The translations under genes were made by a program, and so were the position numbers. Under the pieces are notes generated by a model. The model worked only from the letters and a program-made list of their open reading frames with translations, was not told the origin of the DNA and searched no databases. This document shows positions 12,313 to 25,168 of a stretch of DNA of 64,000 nt, one piece after another. Origin of the DNA: Blasia pusilla. Taxonomy: Eukaryota; Marchantiophyta; Marchantiopsida; Blasiales. Position 1 is the stretch's first letter, and every line of letters begins with the position of its first letter. The stretch lies in the NCBI GenBank assembly GCA_050084515.1, contig CM114271.1:13206001-13270000 (forward strand), given 5' to 3'.

Positions 12313-13180
12313 CTACAACTCTTCCACAGTGAGGGCATTGTGACAGATCATGTAAGTTCTCTTTTGATGAATGCCATTGTCTCCGCCTTCACCTTTGAGG
12401 ATTAAATAACATCTTAAATGCCTTTCATGGGTTTGCTTAAGCTCATGGAGATTTTTGGACAACTCTGCAAGCTCGGATAATGGCTCCTTGTCTAGTATCA
12501 TAGTAACGTCTTCATCTTCGGTAGCGAGTACATCAAATGCAACAGGTCTTGTATGACACTAAGAGAGGACACTAAGGTGTTATAAAGATTGTAAATGCAA
12601 ACACTCGTCAAGTAATAAGCATCTTGCTCTTCACTCCATTTTAACAATCGATCGCTTTCCCTCGGATAAGGGCTATATGTGCATCTTTTCCAAGTGATGT
12701 AGTTCTCATATTCTGCCAAAAGCTTAAAGGAGCCCTTATGAGTCCTTCTACATCTTGAGAATGAAGAATTGATCCTGTTGAAAGCAAGAGCAGCAAGCGC
12801 GGCAGTTTTCGGAGGCAACTGAAATGGCGGATGCGGATCACTTTCTCCATCATTGGTGATAGAGGACCTGTCAAAATTCTCCATGTTCACAAGGCCATAA
12901 TAACCCGAAGTTCTAAACCTCGTCCAAAAGAAGTAAACGCGGAAACTGGCGGAAACAACGGGCACCAAGCAAAGGAAACAACAGGCGCCACCAACATTAA
13001 CAATAAACCTGCGAAATAGTAAACCTGTGAAACAAACAAATGCGCCAATGAACATGCCAGACAGACAACACGGGAAGACTCAACAGCGAGGCGACTGAAC
13101 ACGACCACTAAAACAACCATCAGAATGGCCAAAATGCCAAAATCAGACCTGTTATAATCGCTGGAAGTTGTGTCTGCCAA
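12313..13180 (-). pseudogene. Unassigned membrane protein, frames broken
   Basis: Three minus-strand frames succeed one another. The first begins MADTTSSDYNRSDFGI with strongly hydrophobic segments (ILAILMVVLVVVF, YYFAGLLLMLVAPVV). The second, 12,498-13,055, gives a hydrophobic stretch, then the soluble blocks LAALAFNRINSS, FKLLAEYENYITWKRC and LKWSEEQDAYYL. The third, 12,313-12,501, continues with LATEDEDVTMILDKEPLSE and LAELSKNLHELKQTHERHL. The order suggests one protein of about 270 residues with N-terminal membrane helices and a helical, charged C-terminus, interrupted by two frame changes or short introns. I do not recognise the family. It is the best candidate for a host-derived gene here. 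Confidence 0.4.
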
Positions 13181-16100
13181 ATAAAAAATTCAGGAATTGG
13201 CCTTGTTTTGGTGCCCCCACAAAAATTATTCAAATGCATTCAAACACGGGTCCATGCGTCCATGCATTCATGCAACCAGGGCTGGCGTCATCATGGAAAT
13301 GGACAAGATACCATCCTATCTCACATGACATCCCGTATGAACTCATCCATGCATTCATGTGGACGTGAATGCATGAAATCGATGGCGATCAATGGATCCG
13401 ATGTGGTCATATGCGCTAGGCATTCATAGTAGCCAACGCAGGGGGTACCCCCAGGTATGGAGAACCCCCAACCATATATGGCGCCACGGTATTTATTGGG
13501 CGGCCTGGTAAGGTGTTCTCCGGCCGAGATTACTAAGTTGGGTGGCGAAGAGGTGTTAATGTCGAGGCTACATTATCTAAAGCAAGGCCAAGAGCAGTAG
13601 TGTTAAAGGAAGCCACGATTACCAAAGCATACGCTCGCAAGCAAAACCACTACCAACAAAGTCATTTCATCGTTTACTTACTTTACTCATTGGCTTGTTA
13701 CCCAAATCCTCCCCCAAATAAGGACTAGCATAACCAAAATTTGCACCTAGAAATACATCATGTTAGCTCTTGTGCTTAGGTGACATGAGTAGGCACTAGA
13801 GGAGGGCAAAAAGTGTCGGTGTCAACATGGGAGGAAGGGTTCTTCAAATTCCATCCTCTTTAATTATATAGATGATATTGGTACTTTTGTGCCATCTATA
13901 CTAATAGGAGATGTGGTGGCTATCACAATTTTGAGTAGGAGACACTCATCTCTTGATAATCATTGGCAATTTTTACCATATAGGCTTGCAACCTGAATTT
14001 TCATACCTTAGGCCATTCACAGTTGGGTATGAGGGTCTCTCAAATTATTGGGTCATATATTGTAGGGTAACGTTGGATAATTTAAATCTATAATATCACT
14101 GGCAAAGCCCTCTTCCAGAGCACACACTTTGGCTTCCAACGTTTTTTAGTCAAACTTCGCTAGGTTTTGACATTTATCCCTTGCGAGTTGCAATTTAGGG
14201 TAAATCCAATTAAGTTACCGCTCTATTTGCCATAGGTAAGTTTCTTGCATTTCAATTTCAAAACCAAAATTTTTGGCAGTTATAACGTTGATGAAATCTC
14301 TATCGTTGATGTTTTGTCGCGGCCTTTGTTCTCTCTATATCGCCTTAGGGTATTTTACCAAGAGGGCCACTCAAGGGTGTATATGTAATTCACTATTAAC
14401 CTTACTAGTCGACTTATTTTTTGAAGGTGCCAGCTTTCTGACAACTCATACAAACATTACAATGTTGGTGAGGCTTGGATCTTCTTTATTAGATGCAATT
14501 CTGATCTAATAGTAGCATGGGTACTCCATAGCTAATCCATTGAGTTTTTTTTTATTACTGCATGTTGGAGTTTCTTCTTAACAATGGTCATTCGTTGAGC
14601 ATTTATAACTATTGTTCTATATCTACTCTAAGCATTTGATTACTATTGTTTTATCTATATCGTGGGCCTTTGTAAATGCTATTTGTTCTATCTGTACTCC
14701 AAGGTCTGTATAAGAGATGTAAGATGTGTGTATTTCTAACTACTGAACTATTTTGCAAAGTTTGAATTGATTCCAACTCTACTCCAAGCTCTACATCAAG
14801 GTAGGGTCCAAGCGTCACTTAGTAGCTCCTTTACAACTTCTCTATTGCTCATTGGCTGCTCCTTGCTACTTCTTTGGTGTTGCATGACATATTGCTCCTT
14901 AGTTGTTGCTACACTAGCACAGATTTCAAAAACTTAACATTGCTAAGTGCACATTACTTAGTCTGCAGATTGGAAACATGAGTAGAAAATGATGGTAAGA
15001 AGAACAACCACAAAATCAAAGGAAGCACTAGAAGAAAGCTTTGGTTTTATGACTAGGTTATATGACTCATACGAGTCATACTTTACATTCCACGACTCGC
15101 AATAATTGACAACTTAAGGAAGGGGAAAGAAGTGACCATCCTTAACTCTTCCATCTTTGATAGGGAAAAACTATGGAGAAAAATCACATGATATGTTGCA
15201 TTATTATCCTAATGGTCCAGCCATCTAGCAAGACAAGATGGTGTTGTTAAGTTTGGCCCCAATCTTGAGAGAGAAAATCAACGAAGAATCAAAATGCAAA
15301 GAGACTCCAATCTAGGGAATGAGGTTAAGGTATTCTCGTTAGAGTACATCCCTTTCAAGATGCATGCAACAATTAACTACTTGAAACGGATGCTAAGATT
15401 GAGCACGTCAGTTACACTCCACTTAAAAATCCAAGATCAAACCCTAAGTATTTCTTTAGGCCTAATAGACCATCAACGAGAAAATAATTCAAACAACCAC
15501 ACTCTCATACTCCACCATACAAAGGGAGGAAGCCTAGATCAAAATTTGGGCCTAAGTGTACATCAAAAAACTGCCCAAAGGCTTGAAAGTATTACCAAAC
15601 ATGCGTCTTCAAAGGAAGAGGATGTGGAAACCCCGATTAATCCAGAAACAGAAACCAAAGCTACCCTCAAAGAAAGATGATGAAGATAGGCCAGAGACGT
15701 CGTTGCATATTAGTAAACATCTAAATTTTGGTGTAACGTGCAGCTCCACTATGAGAGCAAACGAGGAAAAATGAATGGAATTTTGATAGTGTAGTCCAAA
15801 TGCATCTCCAATCAAAAGCCCTCTATTCTTCTTATGTGCATGCAAATCTAAACTCCAAATCTATAAAGCCCCTTTCAATTCTCTTAAGGAAGCCTAAGAA
15901 ATATTTCAAGGAAGATTGGATCAGCTTTCCCACCTTGTCTACAAATTTCAGTAGATATTGCTTCTCCACCCGGTTTTGAAATTTTGGTAGATATTGCTAC
16001 TCCACCCGCCTTATAGATTAAATTGAATACAAAAACACGATTTCTCCTTCTGTACACATTGCACAATCGAGGCCACAAAAAAATTTTGATCCTCCTTGCC

Positions 16101-16390
16101 CATTAACACATTCCTATCCTACTTTGCCAAATGGACAAGAGCAACGATAGCCAAGATAGTGCGGTTATGGAATAGACCACGAGAGAACAACAATAGTCAA
16201 CATATTCAACAAGTTTCAAACCAAATTAGAAAAGAGTCACACATCACATGGAAAGTAAACCAACTACATGAAATCCTTCATGCAAGTTCAATAATGCCCA
16301 ATATTTGATGAGTAAGAAAGGTAAATTAGCTACACAAAATTAAATTAGCAGCACGACATCAATAGTGATCGCGATTGAGAGGACACCACC
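13181..16390. other. No confident gene
   Basis: Apart from a perfect GGGGGTACCCCC palindrome at 13,441-13,452 and a small ATGACTC/GAGTCAT group near 15,048-15,110 I see no structure. An open frame of 128 codons at 15,294-15,680 is Lys/Thr/Asn-rich and has no domain I recognise; neighbouring frames carry a basic, Cys-containing stretch, so a decayed retroelement gag is possible but unsupported. Confidence 0.4.
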
Positions 16391-16560
16391 AGAGAGAGAG
16401 AAAGAGACTGTACTCATTAAGTAGTGCCTGTTGTAGCCTTGTGACCATAGACCCCGCGCCTTGGTTGGACGGTGCTTGAGACTGGGATGGGTGTAGAGAG
16501 AGAAGCAAGTGAAGAAGGTACCATATGAGAGGAGGGAGACACTCTCATATAGTGTGAGTG

Positions 16561-16935
16561 CTAACCAAACAACTTGTTTGTGCGGAGCTTCCAAGTGTCA
16601 ACCAAGAAACTCTTCACCACACAATCTACTTTACCTGATTGGGATCCCCAATAGACATTACTTACCAGTGCAGTAGCTTTGGGAAATGAATCAAGGCTAT
16701 TGAATGTGTTGAACAATTCTGGTGCTACCAGCTTAGCAATATCAGCATATGCTCTTGCTCTATGTGTTGTGAATTTTGCGCACGAGACCAAGGAATGACT
16801 AGAGGTTTCGTCCCCATTGTCACACAAGGCGCAAGAATTTAGTTGTGTTCCCATCCTGCTTTTCTTATGGTTCAAGGGGATTGCCCCGTCTTGAACTTGA
16901 ACTTGAGCCGGGTTCCCAAGAAAGGGTTCCCGCAA
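16561..16935 (-). pseudogene. LINE copy 1: C-terminal Cys/His (zf-RVT-like) domain
   Basis: The frame contains NSCALCDNGDETSSHSLVSC, the Cys-x2-Cys ... His ... Cys spacing of the C-terminal zinc-binding region common in plant non-LTR reverse transcriptases, and ends LVDTWKLRTNKLFG followed by a stop. Copy 2 carries the same domain at 30,414-30,866. Confidence 0.8.
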
Positions 16936-17403
16936 ATAGTTCTTGATTCGCCCTCTCGGGATATACCGTCAAAAGAGAGAGGTCGAGACATTTTTGTGGC
17001 TTCCTCCATCTTTATTCTGCTTTGTGAGCGTTTGCCCACTTTGGTTTGGTTATGGTATCCACGAATGCTTTCTTATCTTGCTCCCCTTTGTTCAGGCCCC
17101 GGGAGCTTGGATGCTTGCACAACCTCTTGAACCTTTTTCGCCCAAGATTTGGCTTGCTTTACGGGTCTTCTTTGGGTCAGGTTTTCCCCATCACCTCTTT
17201 AGGATAGCGATGGGAGTCCATTGTCTCCAGCTGCCTCCGCCATTTCAACTTGGCGATGTCACGTCTATCCTCCAAGGGTTCCACACCTAGTTCGATCTCA
17301 CACCAACGCGGGTTGTTCGTGATGAAGTTGACATCATACCGAAACGCCTTGAGTTGCACGACTTCAAGCCTATCCCTTTGTTTGGTGTTGGCATCCCACA
17401 CTG

Positions 17404-18604
17404 CTACCCGTATTCCAGCGAGGACAAATGGTATGCAAAATGACAGAGCGCTTTACTTACGATGTGATATCTCGGCATCAGAGGAATCGGGACCAGACCG
17501 TTCACCTTCTTGTGGCCTTTCTCATTAGTCTTCTTGATGTGTGCATCCCACATGCAATCTTCCGAGAATTCTATGCCCAGATAGGTGTAGGTAGCCACAC
17601 GGGGGATCTCTTGGTCATCCTAGTACCACTGTTGGTCTTGGTCCTCCTCCTTGCCATTGAAAATCATCACACCGCACTTCAGTACATTTGCCTCCATGCC
17701 CCACATGTCACACCAGATTTTGGTCAGGGAGATCATCTCTTGGAGTTTCTCTCCTGTTTCCTCGAGGCCACCAAAGTCATCAACAAACATGAGGGAAACA
17801 ATAGAGTTGTTGCCCACCCGTATGCCTAGTCCACTATCCTCCATTTCTTCCAATAGGGAATTCACGAAAATGTTGAAGAGGGTGGGGGAGAGCGGGCATC
17901 CTTGACCCACTCCTTGCTTGATGTCGAATGTCCCACTCTTTTGGCCATTCACTAGAACTCTACTCCTTGTGTTCTGGTACATCTTCTCCACCACCCTCCA
18001 TATTTTCCCTCTCAGCCCCGCCTTCCACAGGCTATAAGAAAGTCCGTCACGCCATACAGTGTCGTATGCCTTCTTGAGGTCCAAGAAGAAGCAATAGGTG
18101 GGTTTCCCCTCTTTTTTCCTACCCAGGATGATCTGACTGAAGGTGAAGATGTGGTCTACGCATCCTCGGGCTTGCCAGAAGCCAGCCTGGCCTTCCTTGA
18201 TGACAAAATTCTCCTCCAGGTACATAGAGATCCTATTGTCGAGTATCTGACGGAGGAGGAGCTTCCGACTACACTCAAGCAATGTAATACCCTGTAGTTT
18301 CCACGGTCTTCTCGCTCACCCTTCTTGAAGAGATTCACGATGACTCCCATCCGCCATCTTTGTGGGATGACTTACGCCCCTTGAGACCAGGTTGAAGAGA
18401 CTCACTAGAGAACGAGCCATAGCAAAGATCGCCATACTTCACAAGCTCATTCACAAGCTCATCACCACCGCCTGCTTTGTGGTTCACAAGTTCTTTGATC
18501 GCTGCTCCCACCTCAGCCAGGGAGAACCAATCATTATATGGGTTGCCCAGCTCAACCTCATCATCTACCTTCTCCCGTTGTATCTTAACAAAATCCTCCA
18601 CCAC
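17404..18604 (-). pseudogene. LINE copy 1: reverse transcriptase
   Basis: The longest open frame (17,620-18,282) contains RT blocks CFFLDLKKAYDTVWRDGL, GVGQGCPLSPTLFNIFV and the catalytic FVDD in SLMFVDDFGG, where most LINEs and copy 2 have FADD. Both Asp residues are kept. The fingers upstream (18,335-18,604) and the thumb downstream (17,404-17,598) lie in other frames, so at least two frameshifts interrupt it. The enzyme would prime reverse transcription at nicked target DNA. Confidence 0.85.
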
Positions 18605-18608
18605 CCTC

Positions 18609-20330
18609 TCAAGTTACGCTCTTCAAGGGATGTCCGAGAAGGCTTCTGCCTAACTCCTTGTAATGGCCTTCCAACACATGTCGGATCTGTTTAGCTGTGG
18701 TCACCATTCCACCATCTTTTCTCTTCAAGGCCTTTACGTCGTTTCTGTCCCTGGCCTTGCTCAATTTCTGCACTTCCATCCATAACTTTTTCTGATTCTT
18801 AGTGAAATTCTCATTGATGGATGAGTATGTGGCTTGGTTCATTTTCTTCTTGTGCATGCGCACGAGAAGACGGGTTTCCTTGCGTAGGAACACATACTGT
18901 GCCCACAAGGATGCATCGTCCCTGGCTTTGGCACTTGTGACATACGCTTCCCTTTGTTTGGCAATGGCTGCCTTGAGTTCCAAGGACCACCATTTGACGG
19001 CTCTGCCGCATATTATCAATTTCCTGCCGACAGCAATCTCGGCGGCATCTGTCACTCCACGCTCCCATCATGCCAGCACCATGTCCACAGTTGTTCTTGT
19101 GAACCCAAAGGTCTTGACGGTAGATTCAATGAAAGTGTCAAATGCCAAGAGATTTTCTTCCAGCTTGCCAATGTACACCTTCTTTTTGCCCTCATCTTGG
19201 AAGTCCTCTATCCTCCATTTCTTGATCACCCTCTTCACTTTGGTTTGGTCGAGCATTTTAGCCTTTCTTTGCAACTCTGTCGGACTAATGAATGATCTGA
19301 TCTTCCAATGTCTGTCGCATCCCATTGTGATCTTCCCACTGCGTGTGTAGAGTTCCTCATCCACGCCTATGTAGTCCACAATGGAGCTCTCATTCTCCTT
19401 GAATTTGACCCTAGTCCAAGCGGGGATCCCACCTTATGCCTATCATTAAGTGCCATCAGTTGAAGTTCCCTCAACATCGTGATCAGCCGTGTGCCATTGC
19501 CATTCACTCTCACATCTCCAAACATTCCGATCTACGGTTGGGGATCGGTGCCTTGCCCCCCCAGGTTGTTGAAGTCTCCAGCAAGACTATGTTCCCCTTT
19601 GTCCGGAACCCAAGGCAATCAGTTTTCACACTATCAAACGCCTCATTCAGTTGAAAGAAGATTCACTTGTTTGTAGGCATGTAAATACACCCGATATACA
19701 TATCCCATGAGTTGCACGGCTCGAGCTTTGACCCATATCTTTGTGTTCATACTCGAGCCCTGTGGCCGATGATCTCTGGCTGCCCACCATGAAGTCTCGA
19801 TGAAGAACCCGACACCCTTCATACCTCTGTTGTTGTTCGCCCGGGTCTTGCACATCTTTCCAAACCATGCATAGTGTGGTACATGGGGTATCTCCATTAA
19901 CTTGGTTTCCCAAGTTTCTGACCGCATATATGTATTTGATTTTTCAGCAAAACTTCAGCAACCTCCAACCGCTTCATTGCATGGGTGAGTCCACGAAGTT
20001 CAGTACCCAAACGGAGACTGTCACTAAGTGGGTTGGGATCGGCGGCACGCTTTTTGGCGTCGGTGTGGTGCTAGCGACATGGAACCTCTTCATGTGGAGG
20101 CTCTTCATCGCTGGTCCCTTGGAGAACACTAAAGACATTAGGTGTGTAGATCACCAGCGGTTTTGTGGAGATGGGCCTTTCCTTCAAGCTGGAACCACCC
20201 TCGACTACCATAGCCCTCCGTTTGTAGGCACGTCTCAAATCTTGAGACACCTGGTTTTTGTGGCAAGCCAAGTATTGGCCTCCTCGCCCTTGATAGACGC
20301 CTTGAAGATACATTGATTGCCGTTCGTCAT
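18609..20330 (-). pseudogene. LINE copy 1: endonuclease and EN-RT linker
   Basis: From 20,330 down, pieces of an exonuclease-endonuclease-phosphatase fold are readable in shifting frames (MYIGCIYMPTNK near 19,690, KGNIVLLETSTTWGG near 19,570-19,600). The linker frames at 19,068-19,379 and 18,609-19,055 are long and helical (RLLVRMHKKKMNQATY). The C-terminal SDH motif of the endonuclease is altered here but intact in copy 2 (GRSDHSLVWTEL, near 43,450). Confidence 0.75.
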
Positions 20331-21201
20331 CCGAGTAACCCCAAGAATAGCAGTGAATTCAAAGCCCAAAGCTGCGACATGATCTTAAATGAGACAAAGT
20401 CTCTTGTGGGGGCGTACACGAAAATGATCATGTGGAACCGTGGTCTCCTCCTTGAGACCAGATTGAACTCACCGCCCACGTCCGAACTCCGGGGGCCTTT
20501 GAGCGTCTCACATAAATATGCGGTATTCCCCACCCGGCTTGGGGATGTTGGGCTTTGGTATGCGCCTTTGATAGGTGAACTGATACTCCTCACAAGCTTG
20601 GGAGGACGGAGATATGTTGGACTCAAGGCCGCTGATTATATGTAGAGGTTTGGCAAACAAGCCGGGAAGATGTAGGATCTGGGAAGAATGTTTAAGCTCC
20701 TAGCCGAGAGTCCAAACAGGGACTCAGCTTCAAAAGAAGGAGAGGTCTCCATTTCTCCAACTGTCCCTTTGTGTGGAGGGGCTGCCCCAGCGGCGGGGTG
20801 CCCAAAGAGAGCCCGCTTGTTACCCCCAGAGATCATCACTACCGCCAAGGTGAACCACTGGCATTAAGGCTGCAGAGGAGGGCCCGTGAATCCGGCTTCA
20901 AAAGAAGGAGAGGTCTCCATTTCTCCAACTAAGTCCATGGACACCTTACTTGTGGCACAAGCGCCACAAGTCCCATGGATTACATGACACACTAATCCAC
21001 ACCTACCAACCAGGGAACGACATCGCAAGCTCACTACTGAGTTCCAACTACAAAAGAATGGACAACTCGGCGAGCGAGAGTATTGCTATATTGCTTGCAC
21101 GTGGTTCACTCATTATAAGCTACCCAGGAGCGGTTTTTAGAACATGTCGTCCCAACATACCAGGCTGTCGGGACTTGTAGTTTTGGGGTTTAAACCCAAC
21201 C

Positions 21202-21420
<219 letters not shown>

Positions 21421-21789
21421 GCCTCACTAACAAGAGGTCACAAGTTGAGTTTGAGCTACCATGGAGACAACAAGTCGAGAGCTCTTGAATGCGGACTCTA
21501 CTCTACTAAGGCAAGGCTATCAAATTCTTGACGTCATTGATTAGCTAGAGTAGGATAGAAAGAATTGGATTAGCCCAATCCTACTTTTTTCCATACACCA
21601 CAGTTCCCCACAGATTAGCAAATGGCTACAAACTCAAACAAAACTCATTTTTTCCCTCATCCGCAAACCCCCCTAGTATAAGAGCATGAAAGATATTAAA
21701 GTTGATTTAAAGTGATGTATGATTGTCATCAAAACATAGCCTTAGTGGTTGCCAATACTTTTCTTCTATTGATAACTTCTCGAGATATA

Positions 21790-23240
21790 TATGGGTATAC
21801 TTTCAAAAGGCCAAGCCAAAAGTATTATCAACGTTCAAAATATTCATAATTCTAGTAGAGAAGTACTAGTTGATTGGGGAATACATTCTTAAATGACGTT
21901 GTGTTAGAGGAGGAATTTATCTCTCAAAAGATTTTGATGATTACTTATGTCAAAATAGTATCCAACGACAAGTCACTTATCATTATATTCCACAACAGAA
22001 TGGAGTGGCCAAGTGGAAGAAACGACATATTGCTGAAGCGACACATGTTATGTTGAATGAGAAGAACATATCTAAGGTGGACTGGACACACGCTATAACA
22101 TGTGCAATCCTCTTATTCAACCAAACTCGAAAAGTAGGATTTCATGATAAGACTTGATTCAAAGTCCCCACAAGAAATAAACATGATTTTTCATTCTTAA
22201 AAGTCTTTGGTTACTTCTATTACGCTCGTGTCAAAAATTAGATCCCAAATATGAGAGATATATCTTCATTAGCTACGTTTATGAAATTAAGGGATATAAG
22301 TGTTATATTCCATGCTTTCTACAAGATGGAATGTAGCACTTATTTCCCTTATGGATGATATAATATAGCACTTGTATCCCTTATTATTTATCGCGATGTT
22401 ATTTTTATGAGTTGAAGTCTGGTATGCTCCATTTGAACATATTCCACCTCTAAACGTGTATGTTGAGGGGAAGAATGTGACTATAGATCAATAGATATTT
22501 CTGCAGACTTCCCCAAGTATTAGTGTGGGGTTAGAAGAAGTCCTAGAATCTTCAGTTAAATCTATTCATCCATAGTCGGATAGAGGACATATTCCTTCTT
22601 CTAACACTAGTTAGAGCTCAAGAAAGATGTGAGAGGTATCCACCTCTAAACAATAACTTCATAGATCAAGCAAAGTCACACATCTTATTCATAGATTCAT
22701 AAATAAAAAATTTCTTGCAACATATCATGCATATATAATGATTGATTTTCAAGAACATAAACTGAGTTGTTTTGAAGAAGTTGCATGTAAGGTCGAATAG
22801 ATTTAAGTTATGGAGGAAGAGATTAATACGTTAAGACATCAACAGACTTTGGAGCTAGTTGATATATCTTTCGATAAGGAAGCCATTGGTTATAAATCGG
22901 TGTACAAAGTCAAGAGCAATATACAAAGAATAGTTTGAAAGCAAAATTGCTAGCCAAGGGCTATGCACAACAATATGGCATTGAAGGAGAACTAGAAGGA
23001 GAGATTTAGCCCTATTATATAGATGGCAACTACAAGAATAGTGGTTGCAATTGTAGTGAGTAAGAAGTGGCCAATATATCACATGGACGTTAAGAATACC
23101 TTCTTGAATGGAGATCTACATGAGAGGTTCCATTTTACGTATGCAAATTAACGAAATCTATACATGAGCTTAAACAAGCTCCAAGAGCTTTGTATGGCAA
23201 GATTACCTACGTCCAATGGGAGCTTGGCTTCAGGTGTCGT
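21790..23240 (+). mobile_element. Ty1/copia retrotransposon remnant (integrase and start of RT)
   Basis: Integrase blocks YIPQQNGV-like (near 21,990), AEATHVMLNEKN (near 22,040) and SFLKVFGYFYYA (near 22,190-22,225) are readable, followed after a degenerate stretch by the copia RT start at 22,850-23,120 (YHMDVKNTFLNGDLHE) and LKQAPRALYGKITYV at about 23,170-23,210. The same protein is in the opposite copy at 46,640-48,035. Stops and indels are frequent. Sequence after 23,240 is unrelated, so RT is cut before its catalytic box. Confidence 0.8.
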
Positions 23241-24320
23241 GCGCCTACTCTCTTGGATCACGTTTGGGTTTTGAGTTCCAACGCCAGACTCCCGTTCCAT
23301 CCCATGCCCTCGAGACGCCGTTTGGTGCTCAAAGTGGGGTTTGTGTTCCAAGACTCCTTGGAGAGACTCCCCCTTACTAGTACTTATGGAAATCCCCGCC
23401 CTCCCCCTAACTTTAGGGAAAAACAGTCGGGCCGCTCAGATTTGGCCCTCGACTCGATTGCTCTCACAGTTGGTTTTGGCCAATATCTCAGCATGTACTT
23501 ATCCATTTTTCTGAGCTCTTTGGTGCGTTGGAAGCGTCTAGGGATAAGCTTTCCAATGCATTTTATTTCTTCCAAATGCATCTTGGAACTAAACGTTGTG
23601 GTCCAAAACATAAGCAAATTCCCCAAATGCTAGTTGTGTTCCAAAACCGGTTCTCACCTCTTTGGCAACCAACTTTCCAAGACTCAACTCATCTCATGTC
23701 TTGGTTCACGTTTGGTCTAGGTTTCCTAGTTGCTACCACTAACGCATGAAACACACAACTCTATTCCGTGATTCGTCTCTTGGACTTTTCCAAGAGACCT
23801 TTCCAAAAGCCTCTCCAAAGCGCGGTCACTGGAGGGTGAGTCCACTAGAGTTCTGATGTTCCGCTTGGCGCCTATTTCATTTTTGTTAGGTTATGAGGTT
23901 ACACTTAATCTATTGATTTGCACTCAAACACCATCTCATTAGTCTTGGTTTAAGTCAACCAGCCTCCAAACTCTCTCAGTTCTCAACTCGAGCCATTCAT
24001 CAAGCTCCATAGGTCCTAACCATTGACGTTAGGGCGGGCCCAAATGTTAGTACTTCAACACTTGGTCCTGATCTAGATGCCTTATCCAAATACAAGCTCT
24101 CACCTCAAATACTCATTGTTTCTCCTACTTAACCTACATCCTAAGCATATGAAGAACTACTCATTGCCATGCACTACCAAACTCAAAATCACAATCACTA
24201 GCATCCAATCTCCAAATTAATCCATGCATTCTTTATTGCAAAAACTAAAATTTTCTTGTTACAACGGCTTTTTGGCCCAAGCTTCCTAGTCACAAGTTAT
24301 GTCCTTTGCTTCATGATGTA
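23241..24320. other. No gene; possible LTR or 3' UTR of the chromovirus fragment
   Basis: The stretch lies directly downstream, on the minus strand, of the chromodomain stop at 24,321, where a 3' LTR would be expected. No second copy is present in the window to define LTR ends. Confidence 0.35.
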
Positions 24321-25168
24321 CTAACGTATGTGCCTATCTTGCATCCATTTAAAGTCTCGCAACGCCTCTTGCGCGTGTTCAAGATCTGACTCCGCAATCC
24401 AAGTCGCCTCTTTCACATGGTAGCCTTTACACTTGACCAAGTACTCGTACCTGGTGGCTCTATGTCTAGAACGCATAGTGGTCTCCACCTCAAACTCTGG
24501 TTCCTCATTTCTGATTATCGGTTGTGGTCTCAACACAATCCTTCATTCCACACGCACATTATCTTGAAGTCACTTCTTCAATAATCACACATGGAAAGTC
24601 GGATGAATCTTGAACTTGTTTGGCAGCTCCAAAGTATACACATCCTCAAACGGCTTTTCCTTGATCATATACGGTCCAACATACTTGGCTAATAATTTCG
24701 TGGATAATTCCTTCAGAAGAGTGAGATTCTTTACACTCAACCACACTTATTCCCCAACTTGGAAACTCACTTGTTGCCAACTTTTGTTAGCATGCTTCAA
24801 GTACCTTAATTAGTTGAGCCTTGGCAAGACTTCTTCTCGCTCGCTTGTGTCGTTCCTGCATTTCCACTAACAAACATTTCGTAGTTGCTTTACATGTGTG
24901 TGCCGATGTAGCGCCGTTTGAAAGGGCCAAGTCAAGAGCCCCTTTTGGTTCTCTTTGATACACCAGAAGAAATAGAGATTCTTCATGCTTGGTGGAGTTG
25001 TAACACTACTCATCCACACTTAGTCACTTTGCCCAATCTCGTTGGTCCGCACTAACGTAATTCCTTAAGTACTTGTTCACGACCGAGTTTACTTTTTCCG
25101 TTTGCCCATCTGTTTGAGGATGGAAGGCCGTACTAAAGCTGAGTTTGATCCTCAACCTCCTAAATAGA
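24321..25168 (-). pseudogene. Chromovirus (Ty3/gypsy) integrase C-terminus with chromodomain
   Basis: On the minus strand [18 protein letters not shown] (25,085-25,135) is the integrase catalytic-core end with its Glu. KLLAKYVGPYMIKEKPF (24,640-24,700) and FKIHPTFHV (24,590-24,620) form the GPY/F region. The last frame, 24,321-24,536, is a chromodomain with EYLVKCKGYHVKEATWIAE (Trp of the usual KWKGY changed to Cys). Stops interrupt the region between them. It is cut at 25,168 by an LTR of the E family. The chromodomain would direct integration to marked chromatin. Confidence 0.88.

Larger units (their letters stand above)
16391..20985 (-). mobile_element. L1-type LINE, copy 1 (nearly full ORF2, decayed)
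   Basis: On the minus strand the order is leader, apurinic-type endonuclease, linker, reverse transcriptase and C-terminal zf-RVT-like Cys/His domain. Copy 2 (30,260-32,288 plus 42,625-44,471) and copy 3 (62,698-63,262) align closely. The 3' end lies in a short run of AG pairs on the plus strand (TC on the coding strand), not in a poly-A tail. Numerous stops and frameshifts are present, so it is inactive. Confidence 0.9.

Noticed and set aside
14273-14509. 78-codon hydrophobic frame
   Set aside because: Isolated, short and without recognisable motif, flanked by non-coding AT-rich sequence.
18802-19350. Plus-strand frame of 182 codons through LINE copy 1
   Set aside because: It is antisense to the LINE linker, and the minus strand carries the conserved product seen again in copy 2.
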